From: Paenibacillaceae bacterium
GTDB lineage: Bacteria; Bacillota; Clostridia; Lachnospirales; Lachnospiraceae
Direction of reading: 5' to 3'
DNA length: 64,000 bases
Assembly (NCBI GenBank): GCA_015057705.1
Contig: SVDU01000001.1
Location: 186,001 to 250,000, forward strand
Shown one piece after another: positions 18,261 through 26,215 of this stretch; the stretch's first letter is position 1, and every line of letters begins with the position of its first letter. The translations under genes and the position numbers were made by a program. The notes under the pieces were generated by a model. That model made no database searches. It was not told the origin of the DNA and saw only the letters and a program-made list of their open reading frames with translations.

Positions 18261-18704
18261 ATGAAAATTGCCTTATTAATTGATCAAAGGCTTAAAATGA
18301 TTGTCGAAGGAACGGAGTATAATATGATTTTATTATACCCCGAAATACGGGAGAACTCTATAAAACTTTTAAAATATGCTGCTTTTTTTAATGGAAAACC
18401 TTATGTTTTCAACATGAGGGAGATTTTGTATCTGGAATCTTATTATCGGAAAACAAGCATTGTGGTAAAAAACGAAAAAATGCGGATTAAGGCAAGGCTG
18501 AATGAAGAGGAAGGAAAGCTTCCCAAAGACTGGTTCACCCGTATCAGCCGCCATGATATCGTCAATATGCAGCATATTAAGACTGTAAAAGGGGATGAGG
18601 TTGAAATGGCCAATGGAGATGTTTTGTATATCAGCCATAGCAGAAGAAAAGAATTTGTTAAGAATTACAGAGCTTATTTAAAATTAAATGATAGATTGAT
18701 TTAA
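18261..18704 (+). CDS. Stand-alone LytTR-domain transcriptional regulator
   Basis: 147-aa DNA-binding protein. The LytTR domain occupies about residues 45-145. Family features are the VFNMREILYLESYYRKTSIV strand region, the FTRISRHDIVNMQHI segment (usually F-x-R-I-H-R-S-x-I-V-N) and DGDVLYIS-like ANGDVLYISHSRRKEF. There is no receiver domain; the first 45 residues are too short for one. Such proteins usually regulate nearby membrane proteins, and the convergent gene at 18891 encodes one. RBS AGGGGGA lies 7 nt before the ATG. A TATAAT at 18193-18198 may be its -10. Confidence 0.88.
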   Translation: MKIALLIDQRLKMIVEGTEYNMILLYPEIRENSIKLLKYAAFFNGKPYVFNMREILYLESYYRKTSIVVKNEKMRIKARLNEEEGKLPKDWFTRISRHDIVNMQHIKTVKGDEVEMANGDVLYISHSRRKEFVKNYRAYLKLNDRLI

Positions 18705-18844
18705 AGCGGAAAACGACACGATAATGACAAAAAGTGCACACCCCATTGTCAGGGGCATAGTCAGGTGTTATTGTTAATGCAATGCAAATACTTCCAAGAT
18801 CGGCTTTCCTATCTAATTCGATTCTGTTATTCGTAATCCAATTG

Positions 18845-18884
18845 CAGACAGCGAAAATTCAGCCGATTTCGCTGTCTGTTTTTC
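18845..18884 (+). terminator. Terminator between convergent genes
   Basis: A perfect 12-bp stem (CAGACAGCGAAA at 18845-18856 with TTTCGCTGTCTG at 18868-18879) is followed by TTTTTC. The opposite strand may also use it. Confidence 0.9.
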
Positions 18885-18890
18885 TTTGTC

Positions 18891-19547
18891 TTATGTGACA
18901 GGCATATCTTTGGAGAATTCTTCTAAAATGCTAAACCGCCTGTAGATCCGTCTATAGATCAGGACTGAAAGAAAAAGAAACAAAATTCCGGCTGCGAACA
19001 AAATCCGGCTTATGATAAAGGCTCTGGGCTGGATTAAGAAAGGGGATCCCATTGCATTTATCTCCTCCTCACTATATCCCGCATCCGATAAGTATCTATG
19101 AAAATATGGAATCAGTTTCTGCTTCATAGGTATTACCTGACCGTCAATAAATATTTCCATCCGGGGTTTTTGCCCCCCCTTTAAGAATGCATAAGTTTCA
19201 TCTGTCAGTCTGTCAAAAGATAAATTCTGGTCATGGTCTGTTTTCAGTCCCAGATAACCGCCGTAAAAAGGAATGATATAGTAGTTACCGGAGTTTTTCT
19301 TTGGAACGATGATTCCTTCGCTGTTTTTCTCGTAAGTGGTATCAGAGGCAAAATAGTCCAGTGCATAAACCACATTACCTTCAACATGACTCCCGATTTT
19401 GATTTCTCTTCCATTCAAAAGATCTTCAAACGTGACGGGAGGGAGAAATGATGTAATAAAGCCAGAGAAAGAGAGCAGGATGAGAATCATGCCTGCTGTA
19501 AATAGTATTAAAATACTGCCATTAATAGACTGCATTATCTTATTCAT
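18891..19547 (-). CDS. Membrane protein of unknown function (possibly DUF6709-like), 218 aa
   Basis: Two hydrophobic helices, one at the N-terminus (ILILFTAGMILILLSFSGFI) and one near the C-terminus (FIISRILFAAGILFLFLSVLIY), flank a domain of about 140 residues that is probably extracytoplasmic. I recall similar clostridial proteins as DUF6709 but am not certain. The start at 19547 has AAGGAG 11 nt upstream. It is convergent with the LytTR regulator and shares its terminator. No catalytic motif was noticed. Confidence 0.75.
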   Translation of the reverse strand: MNKIMQSINGSILILFTAGMILILLSFSGFITSFLPPVTFEDLLNGREIKIGSHVEGNVVYALDYFASDTTYEKNSEGIIVPKKNSGNYYIIPFYGGYLGLKTDHDQNLSFDRLTDETYAFLKGGQKPRMEIFIDGQVIPMKQKLIPYFHRYLSDAGYSEEEINAMGSPFLIQPRAFIISRILFAAGILFLFLSVLIYRRIYRRFSILEEFSKDMPVT

Positions 19548-19657
19548 TGGTTAATAAACTCCTTCTCCATAAGTTTATACAATGACATGGTAACAAAAAC
19601 AATAATAAATGTCAAGAAGTATAAATATATGAAACCAAAAAAATAAAAAGCCGTTTT

Positions 19658-19673
19658 TATGAAACGTTTAATA
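19658..19673 (+). promoter_or_regulatory. Putative LacI-family operator, copy 1
   Basis: TATGAAACGTTTAATA contains the perfect 8-bp palindrome AAACGTTT, the type of site bound by LacI/CcpA-like regulators. It lies just before a TTGACA (19682-19687) upstream of the LacI gene. An identical 16-mer occurs at 21045-21060 before the transporter operon. Confidence 0.65.
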
Positions 19674-19681
19674 TTTGTATA

Positions 19682-19712
19682 TTGACAATTAATTAAAAAT
19701 CTGAGTTAATAA
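19682..19712 (+). promoter_or_regulatory. Promoter of the LacI-type regulator
   Basis: TTGACA (19682-19687) is consensus. The -10 is less clear: GTTAAT at 17 nt or TAATAA at 19 nt. The operator copy ends 8 nt upstream of the -35. Confidence 0.5.
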
Positions 19713-19736
19713 ATAAAAAGATCTCTGGAGGAAATA

Positions 19737-20777
19737 ATGGCGACAATTAAAGAGCTGGCAAAATGCTGCGGCGTATCAGTGGCTACAGTTTCCAATATTT
19801 TGAATAATAAACCTGGTGCCAGTGATAAAACCAGGAAGCTGGTTTTGGAAATGGCAGAACAGCTAAATTATACGCCCAATATTGTGGCAAAAAATTTAAA
19901 GATGCAGAAAACCAGAAGCATCGGTGTAATTGCTGAAGATATGACTATCTTCAGCATACCGGATATTATTGACGGAATCACGGATTATTGTCAGAAGCAG
20001 GAATACCAGATTCTCTTAACCAATCTAAGACTGTTTAAAAAATATAATGATACTTATTATAACAAAGACGATTATTATGAACTGGTCAGGCAGGAAATTA
20101 AAAAGCTGATGGAAAAGCAGGTAGAGGGAATTATCTATGTAGCAGCTCATGAGCGTGTGATTCATTGCATACCGGATAACCTGCCAATTCCAGCAGTTAT
20201 GGCATACGGATATTCCAAAAGCAGGAAGATCCCCTCTGTTGTGGTGGATGATGTCAGTGGAGCAGCTGCTATTGTAACGTATCTTCTGGATCAGGGACAC
20301 AAAAAGGTGGGGGTCATAACCGGAAAGCCGGACAGCCTTCATGCCCAGGCCAGGCTGGTGGGATATCAGCAGGTTTTATTCCAGAATAAAATTCTTTACG
20401 ATCCAGGTCTTGTGGCAGAGGGTGACTGGACAAGAGAGTCCGGATACCGCTGCGCCGCTGAACTTCTTGAAAAAGGGGTTTCTGCCATATTTGCAATGAA
20501 TGATCTGATGGCAGGCGGGGTTTACGACAGGGTGGAGGAATTAAAACAGACCATAGGCGATGAAATATCCGTTGCCGGATATGACGACAGAGAACTTTCA
20601 GGATACTACCATCCGCCCCTGACAACAGTCAGTCTGCCGCTCCATGATATTGGATATAAGGCCAGCGAGTGGCTGATCGAACTGTTAAATGGAGGAGAGC
20701 TGGAACATACAGAGGAAAATGTATGCGCGGTGGAATGTATGCTTCTGATGCGGAAGTCAGTGAAAAATATCAAATAG
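19737..20777 (+). CDS. LacI-family transcriptional regulator
   Basis: 346-aa repressor. The N-terminal helix-turn-helix and hinge (IKELAKCCGVSVATVSNILN, then YTPNIVAKNLK) are followed by a periplasmic-binding-protein-like sugar-sensing domain (from IGVIAEDM). RBS TGGAGGAA sits 5 nt before the ATG. It is transcribed in the same direction as the sugar transporter downstream but separated from it by a terminator. Identical palindromic sites before both imply that it regulates itself and the transporter. The effector is probably the transported sugar. Confidence 0.95.
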   Translation: MATIKELAKCCGVSVATVSNILNNKPGASDKTRKLVLEMAEQLNYTPNIVAKNLKMQKTRSIGVIAEDMTIFSIPDIIDGITDYCQKQEYQILLTNLRLFKKYNDTYYNKDDYYELVRQEIKKLMEKQVEGIIYVAAHERVIHCIPDNLPIPAVMAYGYSKSRKIPSVVVDDVSGAAAIVTYLLDQGHKKVGVITGKPDSLHAQARLVGYQQVLFQNKILYDPGLVAEGDWTRESGYRCAAELLEKGVSAIFAMNDLMAGGVYDRVEELKQTIGDEISVAGYDDRELSGYYHPPLTTVSLPLHDIGYKASEWLIELLNGGELEHTEENVCAVECMLLMRKSVKNIK

Positions 20778-20793
20778 AATTTAAGTATTTATT

Positions 20794-20838
20794 AGAACGT
20801 TTATCTGTTGTTAAACACAGGCAGACGTTCTTTTTTTA
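20794..20838 (+). terminator. Terminator of the LacI-type gene
   Basis: AGAACGT (20794-20800) pairs with ACGTTCT (20825-20831), with an inner CTGT/ACAG pairing and a run of T residues to 20837. Confidence 0.8.
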
Positions 20839-20932
20839 TGCTGAAAAGAAAATTCGACAGAATTAAACAAGAAATTATATAAAATTACATGGTTAAACGA
20901 TTTAAATACTACTTAAAATTATGCAAAAATAC

Positions 20933-20961
20933 TTTACATTACCCTTTTCATGTGTTAGTAT
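20933..20961 (+). promoter_or_regulatory. Promoter of the sugar transporter operon
   Basis: TTTACA (20933-20938), a 17-nt spacer and TAGTAT (20956-20961). The predicted start site is about 185 nt before the binding-protein ATG, leaving a long leader that contains the second operator copy. Confidence 0.6.
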
Positions 20962-21044
20962 GCAATCATATATATGAATTTTAGTAAAAATCAAGCATCG
21001 TGAACAGAGATAAACACAAAAAGAGCCGGATTAGTCAAAAAACA

Positions 21045-21060
21045 TATGAAACGTTTAATA
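21045..21060 (+). promoter_or_regulatory. Putative LacI-family operator, copy 2
   Basis: Identical to the 16-mer at 19658-19673 (TATGAAACGTTTAATA). It lies about 75-80 nt downstream of the predicted transcription start, where a bound repressor could act as a roadblock. Confidence 0.65.
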
Positions 21061-21153
21061 AGCCGGCAATACCTCCCTGGGGGGAGTTTTTTAGAATCAT
21101 GCAGATGGCAGAATCTGTGTTGATAAGAAAGAATTAAGAAGGAGGATTCATTC

Positions 21154-22521
21154 ATGAAAAAAAGAGTATTGGGGGCTCTTGCATGTGCAGCCATGGCAGT
21201 GATACTGGCAGCAGGCTGCAGTGCTAAGGGCAGTTCGGGTGAAGCAGAAAGCAAAGGAGCCTCTGCTGGAAAAAAGTCAATGGAGGTGGCAGGCAGCGAT
21301 GTCACTACCATAAATGTATGGACATTTATTGAATTGCATCAGGACTTTTACGTTAACATGGCTGAAAAGTGGAATGAGGCACATCCGGATAAAAAGGTGA
21401 AGCTGGTGTTAAGCAATATGCCATACGATGACATGCATAATAAGCTGTCTCTTGCATTAGAATCGGGAGAAGGGGCACCTGATGTTGTTGACATTGAGCT
21501 TGGTAAGTTTCCGGCCTTCATGGTTGGCAATATTGGATTAATGGAACTGAATGATGTGATCGATCCTTACCGCGATAATATTGTAAAATCCCGTCTTGGA
21601 ATCTATTCCAAAGATGGAAAGGAATATGGTCTTCCCACTCATGTAGGTACTACGGTGGCATTTTACAATGAAAAGCTTTTGAAAGATGCAGGAATCAATT
21701 ATCAGGACATCAAAACCTGGGATCAGTTTAAAGAGGCCGGAGTGAAATATCACGAAGCCACTGGAAAGTATTTCTCCTGTGTGGAGACATCGGCTTCCTG
21801 GATGGTTAACCTGATGCTGGCTCAAAAAGGCGGAGATTACGTTGATGAGAAAGGAAATTTAAACTTAAACAGCAAGGAACTGACAGAAGTATTGGAATAC
21901 ATAAAAGGAATGCAGGAAACTGGAGCTTTTGCAACTGTTCCGGGAGGACAGCCGGATAATGAAGAGGCTTATCCTTCCTACAATACAGGAGAGTATGCCG
22001 TGCAGATCATGCCGTTCTGGCAGACATCCAGATTTGTAAACTACATGAAAGACTTAAAGAAGCAGGTTGCTATCTCAACCGTGCCTGTCTGGAATGAGAA
22101 TGATAAAGAGGTAGCAACTATCGGCGGAGGCGGTACAGGAACCGCTATTGTAAAATCAGGCAAGAATGCAAAGCTGGCTGCGGAAGTTATGGCTTATATC
22201 AAGCTTTCCGAGGATTCCAACCGTGAAGTATGGAATGTGCTTGGATTTGATCCTGTTAATACGGCAGTGTGGACGGATAAGTCCCTGACCCAGAATCCCG
22301 ATAACCAGTTCATTCAGTATTTTACCAATTACCCCTTTGATACTCTTTTAAAAACAAAGGACAGCATCGGACTTTTAAGAGCGTATACCGATGAGAAGTA
22401 TCCTTCTATCAACAATGAATTGTGTACTGTAACCTTAAACAGTATTTTTGAGGATGGTAAGGATGTAAAAGAAGTCCTTGATTCTTCCCAGGAAACCTTA
22501 AAAAATGAATTTAAAAAATAA
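21154..22521 (+). CDS. Sugar ABC transporter solute-binding lipoprotein (CUT1)
   Basis: 455-aa binding protein. The signal peptide ends in LAAGC, giving lipidated Cys22, and a Ser/Gly-rich linker leads into a family 1 extracellular binding fold (INVWTFIELHQDFYVNMAEKWNEAHP, then EGAPDVVDIELGKF). RBS GAAGGAGGA precedes the ATG. It is the first gene of a three-gene importer operon with two permeases and no ATPase or catabolic enzyme, so an external MsmK-like ATPase is expected. The sugar cannot be named from sequence. Confidence 0.93.
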   Translation: MKKRVLGALACAAMAVILAAGCSAKGSSGEAESKGASAGKKSMEVAGSDVTTINVWTFIELHQDFYVNMAEKWNEAHPDKKVKLVLSNMPYDDMHNKLSLALESGEGAPDVVDIELGKFPAFMVGNIGLMELNDVIDPYRDNIVKSRLGIYSKDGKEYGLPTHVGTTVAFYNEKLLKDAGINYQDIKTWDQFKEAGVKYHEATGKYFSCVETSASWMVNLMLAQKGGDYVDEKGNLNLNSKELTEVLEYIKGMQETGAFATVPGGQPDNEEAYPSYNTGEYAVQIMPFWQTSRFVNYMKDLKKQVAISTVPVWNENDKEVATIGGGGTGTAIVKSGKNAKLAAEVMAYIKLSEDSNREVWNVLGFDPVNTAVWTDKSLTQNPDNQFIQYFTNYPFDTLLKTKDSIGLLRAYTDEKYPSINNELCTVTLNSIFEDGKDVKEVLDSSQETLKNEFKK

Positions 22522-22531
22522 GATCAGGAAC

Positions 22532-22556
22532 GCCGCAGGGAGTGATACCCCTGCGG
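22532..22556 (+). terminator. Intercistronic hairpin after the binding-protein gene
   Basis: A perfect 9-bp GC-rich stem (GCCGCAGGG at 22532-22540 with CCCTGCGGC at 22548-22556) has no U-tract. It is better read as an mRNA-stabilising or processing element that raises binding-protein levels over the permeases than as a true terminator. Confidence 0.5.
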
Positions 22557-22592
22557 CTGCTGTGTAGAAATCATTACTGGAAGGAGGACAAA

Positions 22593-23477
22593 ATGAAGAA
22601 ATTCTTCTATTCAAAAAAAATAGCTCCTTATGTATTCATCTGCCCTTTTGTTATAACCGTGCTGTTGTTCTGGTTAGTTCCTGTCTGCAACGGGGTACTT
22701 TTAAGTTTTCAGGATGTATTGAAAAATAAATGGGTAGGCTTTGATAATTATTCCAGACTTTTAACGGATAAAATATTTAGAAAAGCTTTATGGAACAGTT
22801 TTAAATACATGACCGGAACACTGATTTTACTGATTCCATTTCCCATGCTGTTTGCAACCATGTTAAACAGCAGGTGGATAAAAAAGACGGAGTTTTTTAA
22901 GTCTGTGTATTTTATACCGGCTCTTACCTCGGTTGTAGTTGCAGGTACCATATTTAGGCTGATGTTTGGAGAATCTAACACCTCTTTGTTTAATCAGGTC
23001 CTGGGAATGCTGGGTGTTAGTCCGGTTAAATGGTTAAAAGGGGCAGGCACAAGCTTTTTTGCCCTTCTTCTCCTGGCTTGCTGGAGATGGACCGGCGTAA
23101 ATATTTTATATTTTCTGGCAGGCTTACAGAGCATACCCACGGATTTATATGAAGCAGCTTCCATAGACGGTGCGTCCGGCTGGCAGCAGTTTATAAAAAT
23201 CTCAGTTCCCCTTGTAAAGCCCACCACCGTCTATGTACTGACCATCAGCATCTATGCCGGTCTTTCCATGTTTTTAGAGAGCAATATGCTGTTTAAAGGA
23301 AACAATTCTCCCAATAACATCGGACTTACAATCGTGGGATATTTATACAGACAGGGAGTGGAGAAACGGGCGCTGGGTTATGCATGCGCAGTTGGTCTTA
23401 TTTTACTTCTTGTAGTTATGATTGTGAACTTAATTCAGTTGAAGGTTACTGGAACGTTTGAAGAGGGGAGGGACTGA
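22593..23477 (+). CDS. Sugar ABC transporter permease, MalF/UgpA type
   Basis: 294-aa membrane subunit. ATG 22593 is preferred over the longer open frame from 22542 because AAGGAGGA lies 5 nt upstream and the longer version runs back through the hairpin. Transmembrane segments start at APYVFICPFVITVLLFWLVPV. The EAA loop is YEAASIDGASGWQQF. It is followed 1 nt later by the partner permease. Confidence 0.93.
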   Translation: MKKFFYSKKIAPYVFICPFVITVLLFWLVPVCNGVLLSFQDVLKNKWVGFDNYSRLLTDKIFRKALWNSFKYMTGTLILLIPFPMLFATMLNSRWIKKTEFFKSVYFIPALTSVVVAGTIFRLMFGESNTSLFNQVLGMLGVSPVKWLKGAGTSFFALLLLACWRWTGVNILYFLAGLQSIPTDLYEAASIDGASGWQQFIKISVPLVKPTTVYVLTISIYAGLSMFLESNMLFKGNNSPNNIGLTIVGYLYRQGVEKRALGYACAVGLILLLVVMIVNLIQLKVTGTFEEGRD

Positions 23478-23478
23478 T

Positions 23479-24321
23479 ATGAGCAGAGGCATGAAAAAAA
23501 GTGGGGTAACCGTTGTTTTTTATTTCTTCTTTACCCTTCTTGCTGTGGGTATTTTTCTTCCCATCTGGGTCCTGTTTGTGGCCAGCTTTAAACCGGGAGG
23601 GGATCTCCTCCAATATGGCCTGAATCTGGACTTAAACGTTTCCAGAATGAATCTGGATAATTATGTTCTGCTGTTTTCAGGGCAGCATGAATACTGGAGA
23701 TGGTTTTTTAACAGTATTACTCTGACTGTGATCACAGTGGTTGGCACGTTGCTTATCAGCTCTTTTGTGGGATATGGTTTTGCTGCCTACGATTTTAAAG
23801 GAAAAAAATTTCTGTTTATTCTGGTGCTCCTTATTTTATCCATTCCTCTGGAAGTTGTTATGCTGCCCCTGTATAAACAGATTTCCTCTTGGAAGCTGAT
23901 GGACAGCTATACAGCGATTGTTCTGCCATTCCTGGCTCATGCATCAACCATCTTTTTCTTCCGGCAGTATCTGCTTAGCATTCCAAGGTCGTTGATGGAA
24001 GCGGGGAGAATTGACGGTGCTACGGAGTACGGCATCTTTTACCGGCTTATTGTTCCGCTTATGAAACCAGCGTTTTCTGCTATGGCAATCTTAAATGGAA
24101 TGAATGCATGGAACAATTATCTATGGCCTCTGCTGGTAATCCGGTCTTCGGATAAATATCCACTGACGTTAGGCTTAAACACACTGATTAATCCATATGG
24201 AGATAATTACAGTCTTTTAATCGTGGGTTCCGTTTTTTCTGTCATTCCAATTTTTCTGCTTTTTGTCGCATTTCAAAAGTATTTTATCGAAGGGATGATG
24301 GCAGGTGCAGTAAAAGGCTGA
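23479..24321 (+). CDS. Sugar ABC transporter permease, MalG/UgpE type
   Basis: 280-aa second membrane subunit. ATG 23479 has GGGGAGGG 6 nt upstream; the open frame from 23458 lies inside the previous gene. About six hydrophobic segments are visible, the EAA loop is MEAGRIDGATEYGIF, and the C-terminus ends in EGMMAGAVKG, as in the other MalG-type permease here. It is the last gene of the operon. No sugar-processing enzyme follows, so catabolism must be encoded elsewhere. Confidence 0.93.
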   Translation: MSRGMKKSGVTVVFYFFFTLLAVGIFLPIWVLFVASFKPGGDLLQYGLNLDLNVSRMNLDNYVLLFSGQHEYWRWFFNSITLTVITVVGTLLISSFVGYGFAAYDFKGKKFLFILVLLILSIPLEVVMLPLYKQISSWKLMDSYTAIVLPFLAHASTIFFFRQYLLSIPRSLMEAGRIDGATEYGIFYRLIVPLMKPAFSAMAILNGMNAWNNYLWPLLVIRSSDKYPLTLGLNTLINPYGDNYSLLIVGSVFSVIPIFLLFVAFQKYFIEGMMAGAVKG

Positions 24322-24642
24322 CCATATTTTGGCAAATATGCCAAGTGAGACTCATTTTAAGATTAGTGAAATTTAGACAGGGTGAAGACTCTCGATTTAC
24401 AAAATTCAAATCCTCAGGACAGAGATGTTCAGGGGATTTTTTGCCGTTACAGGGTAATGGGGCATGGAAAAAGATTTTTTAGCTGCCATGCCTCAAATAG
24501 TATAGAACGGAAAATCGGAGATAAGTGGCAGAGGGATGAAAAACAAATTATTAATGCCTCATTTTATTTAAAATAGTAATGATTAGGTGGTGGTGAAATT
24601 TACTTCTTCAAATCTTATAGAAAACGTTTTCCTCGTTTTAAC
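24322..24642. other. Gene-free stretch with several small hairpins
   Basis: About 320 nt between the sugar permease and the exonuclease promoter with no convincing gene. It holds CATATTT/AAATATG directly after the permease stop (24323-24340), a hairpin around AAATCC/GGATTT followed by a T run (about 24408-24440) that may be the operon terminator, and GGCATGG/CCATGCC (24461-24467 with 24486-24492). The palindrome GAAAACGTTTTC (24620-24631) resembles a LacI/CcpA-type site. Confidence 0.45.
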
Positions 24643-24671
24643 TTGATGTACACATCTGGAGACGTTATAAT
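24643..24671 (+). promoter_or_regulatory. Promoter of the exonuclease gene
   Basis: TTGATG (24643-24648), a 17-nt spacer and TATAAT (24666-24671). Confidence 0.7.
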
Positions 24672-24730
24672 AGAAATGTTACAAAAGATAAAAGGATTAA
24701 GTCCTGTTACATACAGAAATGGAGGGAACT

Positions 24731-25399
24731 ATGGCTGGAATAGAATTGACAGGCAGACGTTTGAACCAATACATAGAAAATTACGTAGTATTTGATTTTG
24801 AGACAACGGGAGTGGATACACAGGAAGACTCCATTATAGAGATATCTGCAGTGAAAGTAAGGAATCATGTAATAACGGATCAGTTTAGCAGGTTAATTAA
24901 TCCGGGGACTCATATACCGGCAGGTGCAACAAAAATTAACGGAATAACAGATGAGATGGTAAAGGAAGCGCCCAGGCTTATTGAGGTTCTGCCGGAATTT
25001 CTTTCTTTTATAGAGGGAGAAGTTTTAATCGGGCATAATATTCAGTCCTTTGATCTGCTTTTTTTATATAGGGTATCGGAAGAACTTCTGGGAATATCGT
25101 TACCCAATGATTATATTGATACCTTATATATGGCAAAGGAACGTCTGCCCCAGTTGTATCGCCACCGGCTTACGGATATTTCCGAACATTTTAATATACC
25201 CACAGAAGGGGCACACCGGGCCCTTTTAGACTGCATGATGAATCAGCAGTGCTATGAGCAGATGGGAAAGCTTCCCGGGACAGGGGAAGAATTCATATGT
25301 CCCCAGTGTGGCGGCTTATTAAAGAAAAGAAACGGCAAATTTGGTGTATTCTACGGCTGTTCCAATTATCCCCAGTGCCGTTTTACAAAAAATGGATGA
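24731..25399 (+). CDS. DnaQ-like 3'-5' exonuclease with C-terminal topoisomerase-type zinc ribbon
   Basis: 222-aa nuclease of the DEDDh family. Exo I is FDFETTGVD, Exo II is IGHNIQSFD, and Exo III is HRALLDC with the catalytic His and Asp. After about residue 185 a four-cysteine ribbon follows (CPQCGG then YGCSNYPQC), as in the C-terminus of topoisomerase I, which should bind DNA. ATG 24731 is preferred over ATG 24719 because GGAGGG precedes it. The usual epsilon-like exonuclease lacks this ribbon. It is probably a DNA-repair or processing nuclease rather than the replicative proofreader. Confidence 0.88.
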   Translation: MAGIELTGRRLNQYIENYVVFDFETTGVDTQEDSIIEISAVKVRNHVITDQFSRLINPGTHIPAGATKINGITDEMVKEAPRLIEVLPEFLSFIEGEVLIGHNIQSFDLLFLYRVSEELLGISLPNDYIDTLYMAKERLPQLYRHRLTDISEHFNIPTEGAHRALLDCMMNQQCYEQMGKLPGTGEEFICPQCGGLLKKRNGKFGVFYGCSNYPQCRFTKNG

Positions 25400-25470
25400 A
25401 TTACGCTGACTATGTGATGCAAAGAAGACAGCCTGCATAGACTGTTGTACCAGAAAAAGGAGGGAGCGGT

Positions 25471-25647
25471 ATGGAGGATAAAAATTTATATAATAAGGTC
25501 ATGTTCATTGCACTTTGTTTAATTGTTGTATTGCTTTGTGCCGGAGTTTACAGTTACATAACAGGCAGTAATGATATAGATGTTCCCAGAGGGAAAGCAC
25601 AGGTTGTAACAACGGAAGCGGCAGTTCCTTCCCCACTCCTTCTCTGA
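25471..25647 (+). CDS. Small single-pass membrane protein, 58 aa
   Basis: A short gene with a very good ribosome binding site (AAAAAGGAGGGAG, about 6 nt before ATG). The product starts MEDKNLYNKV, has one clear transmembrane helix (MFIALCLIVVLLCAGVYSYI) and a hydrophilic tail (GSNDIDVPRGKAQVVTTEA) likely outside the cell. It ends 14 nt before the GNAT gene, so the two are probably co-transcribed. No homologue is recognised. Confidence 0.7.
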   Translation: MEDKNLYNKVMFIALCLIVVLLCAGVYSYITGSNDIDVPRGKAQVVTTEAAVPSPLLL

Positions 25648-25661
25648 CAGAAAGGGAAAAT

Positions 25662-26180
25662 ATGGAATTTAATATTGAGCGGGCATCTGGCGAAGATGCC
25701 GAAATGATGGCTGATATCATTGGAAAAGTATGGGATGACATTGATAACAAGCACTGGTTCGTCGCTGACGACAGTGAATATACTACCCGTATTCTGAAAG
25801 AAGGAAACGGTCTTGGATATAAAGCGGTGGAAAAAGATTCCGGCGTGGTTGCAGGGGTTTTTATTGTTGCGCTGCCTGGAATGAAAGAAGAGAATTTAGG
25901 CAGGGATATTGGGCTGGCACAGGAGGAACTTAAAAAGGTGGCGCATATGGAATCAGTGGCAATCCTTCCTTCCTACAGAGGTAATGGGCTACAGTATTCC
26001 ATGATGCAGCGGGGAGAAGAAGATCTTAAAAAAATGGGCTACAAATATCTGATGTGTACCGTTCACCCTGATAATAACTATAGCAGAAATAATGTAATAA
26101 GGCAGGGATATGAAGTAGTTCTCACCAAGGAGAAATATGGTGGATATATTCGGGATATACTGTTAAAAAAGCTGTTTTAA
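25662..26180 (+). CDS. GNAT-family N-acetyltransferase
   Basis: 172 aa with the acetyl-CoA binding core: beta-4 strand VAHMESVAILPSYRGNGLQYSMMQ, in which the Q/RxxGxG/A motif appears as YRGNGL, and the C-terminal VHPDNNYSRNNVIRQGYEVV typical of the fold. RBS AGAAAGGGA lies 4 nt before ATG. The acceptor is unknown. It sits between a small membrane protein and the lar genes, with no clear functional link. Confidence 0.88.
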   Translation: MEFNIERASGEDAEMMADIIGKVWDDIDNKHWFVADDSEYTTRILKEGNGLGYKAVEKDSGVVAGVFIVALPGMKEENLGRDIGLAQEELKKVAHMESVAILPSYRGNGLQYSMMQRGEEDLKKMGYKYLMCTVHPDNNYSRNNVIRQGYEVVLTKEKYGGYIRDILLKKLF

Positions 26181-26215
26181 GTGCATTTAGGTACAGCAGA
26201 GGAAAGGTGAGAAGG

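Noticed and set aside
18705-18844. Possible tRNA or small RNA after the LytTR gene
   Set aside because: No cloverleaf or TTCGA-type T-arm; only a terminator stem is convincing.
24382-24576. 64-aa reading frame from a GTG after the sugar permease
   Set aside because: No ribosome binding site, no recognisable domain, and it runs through two hairpins.
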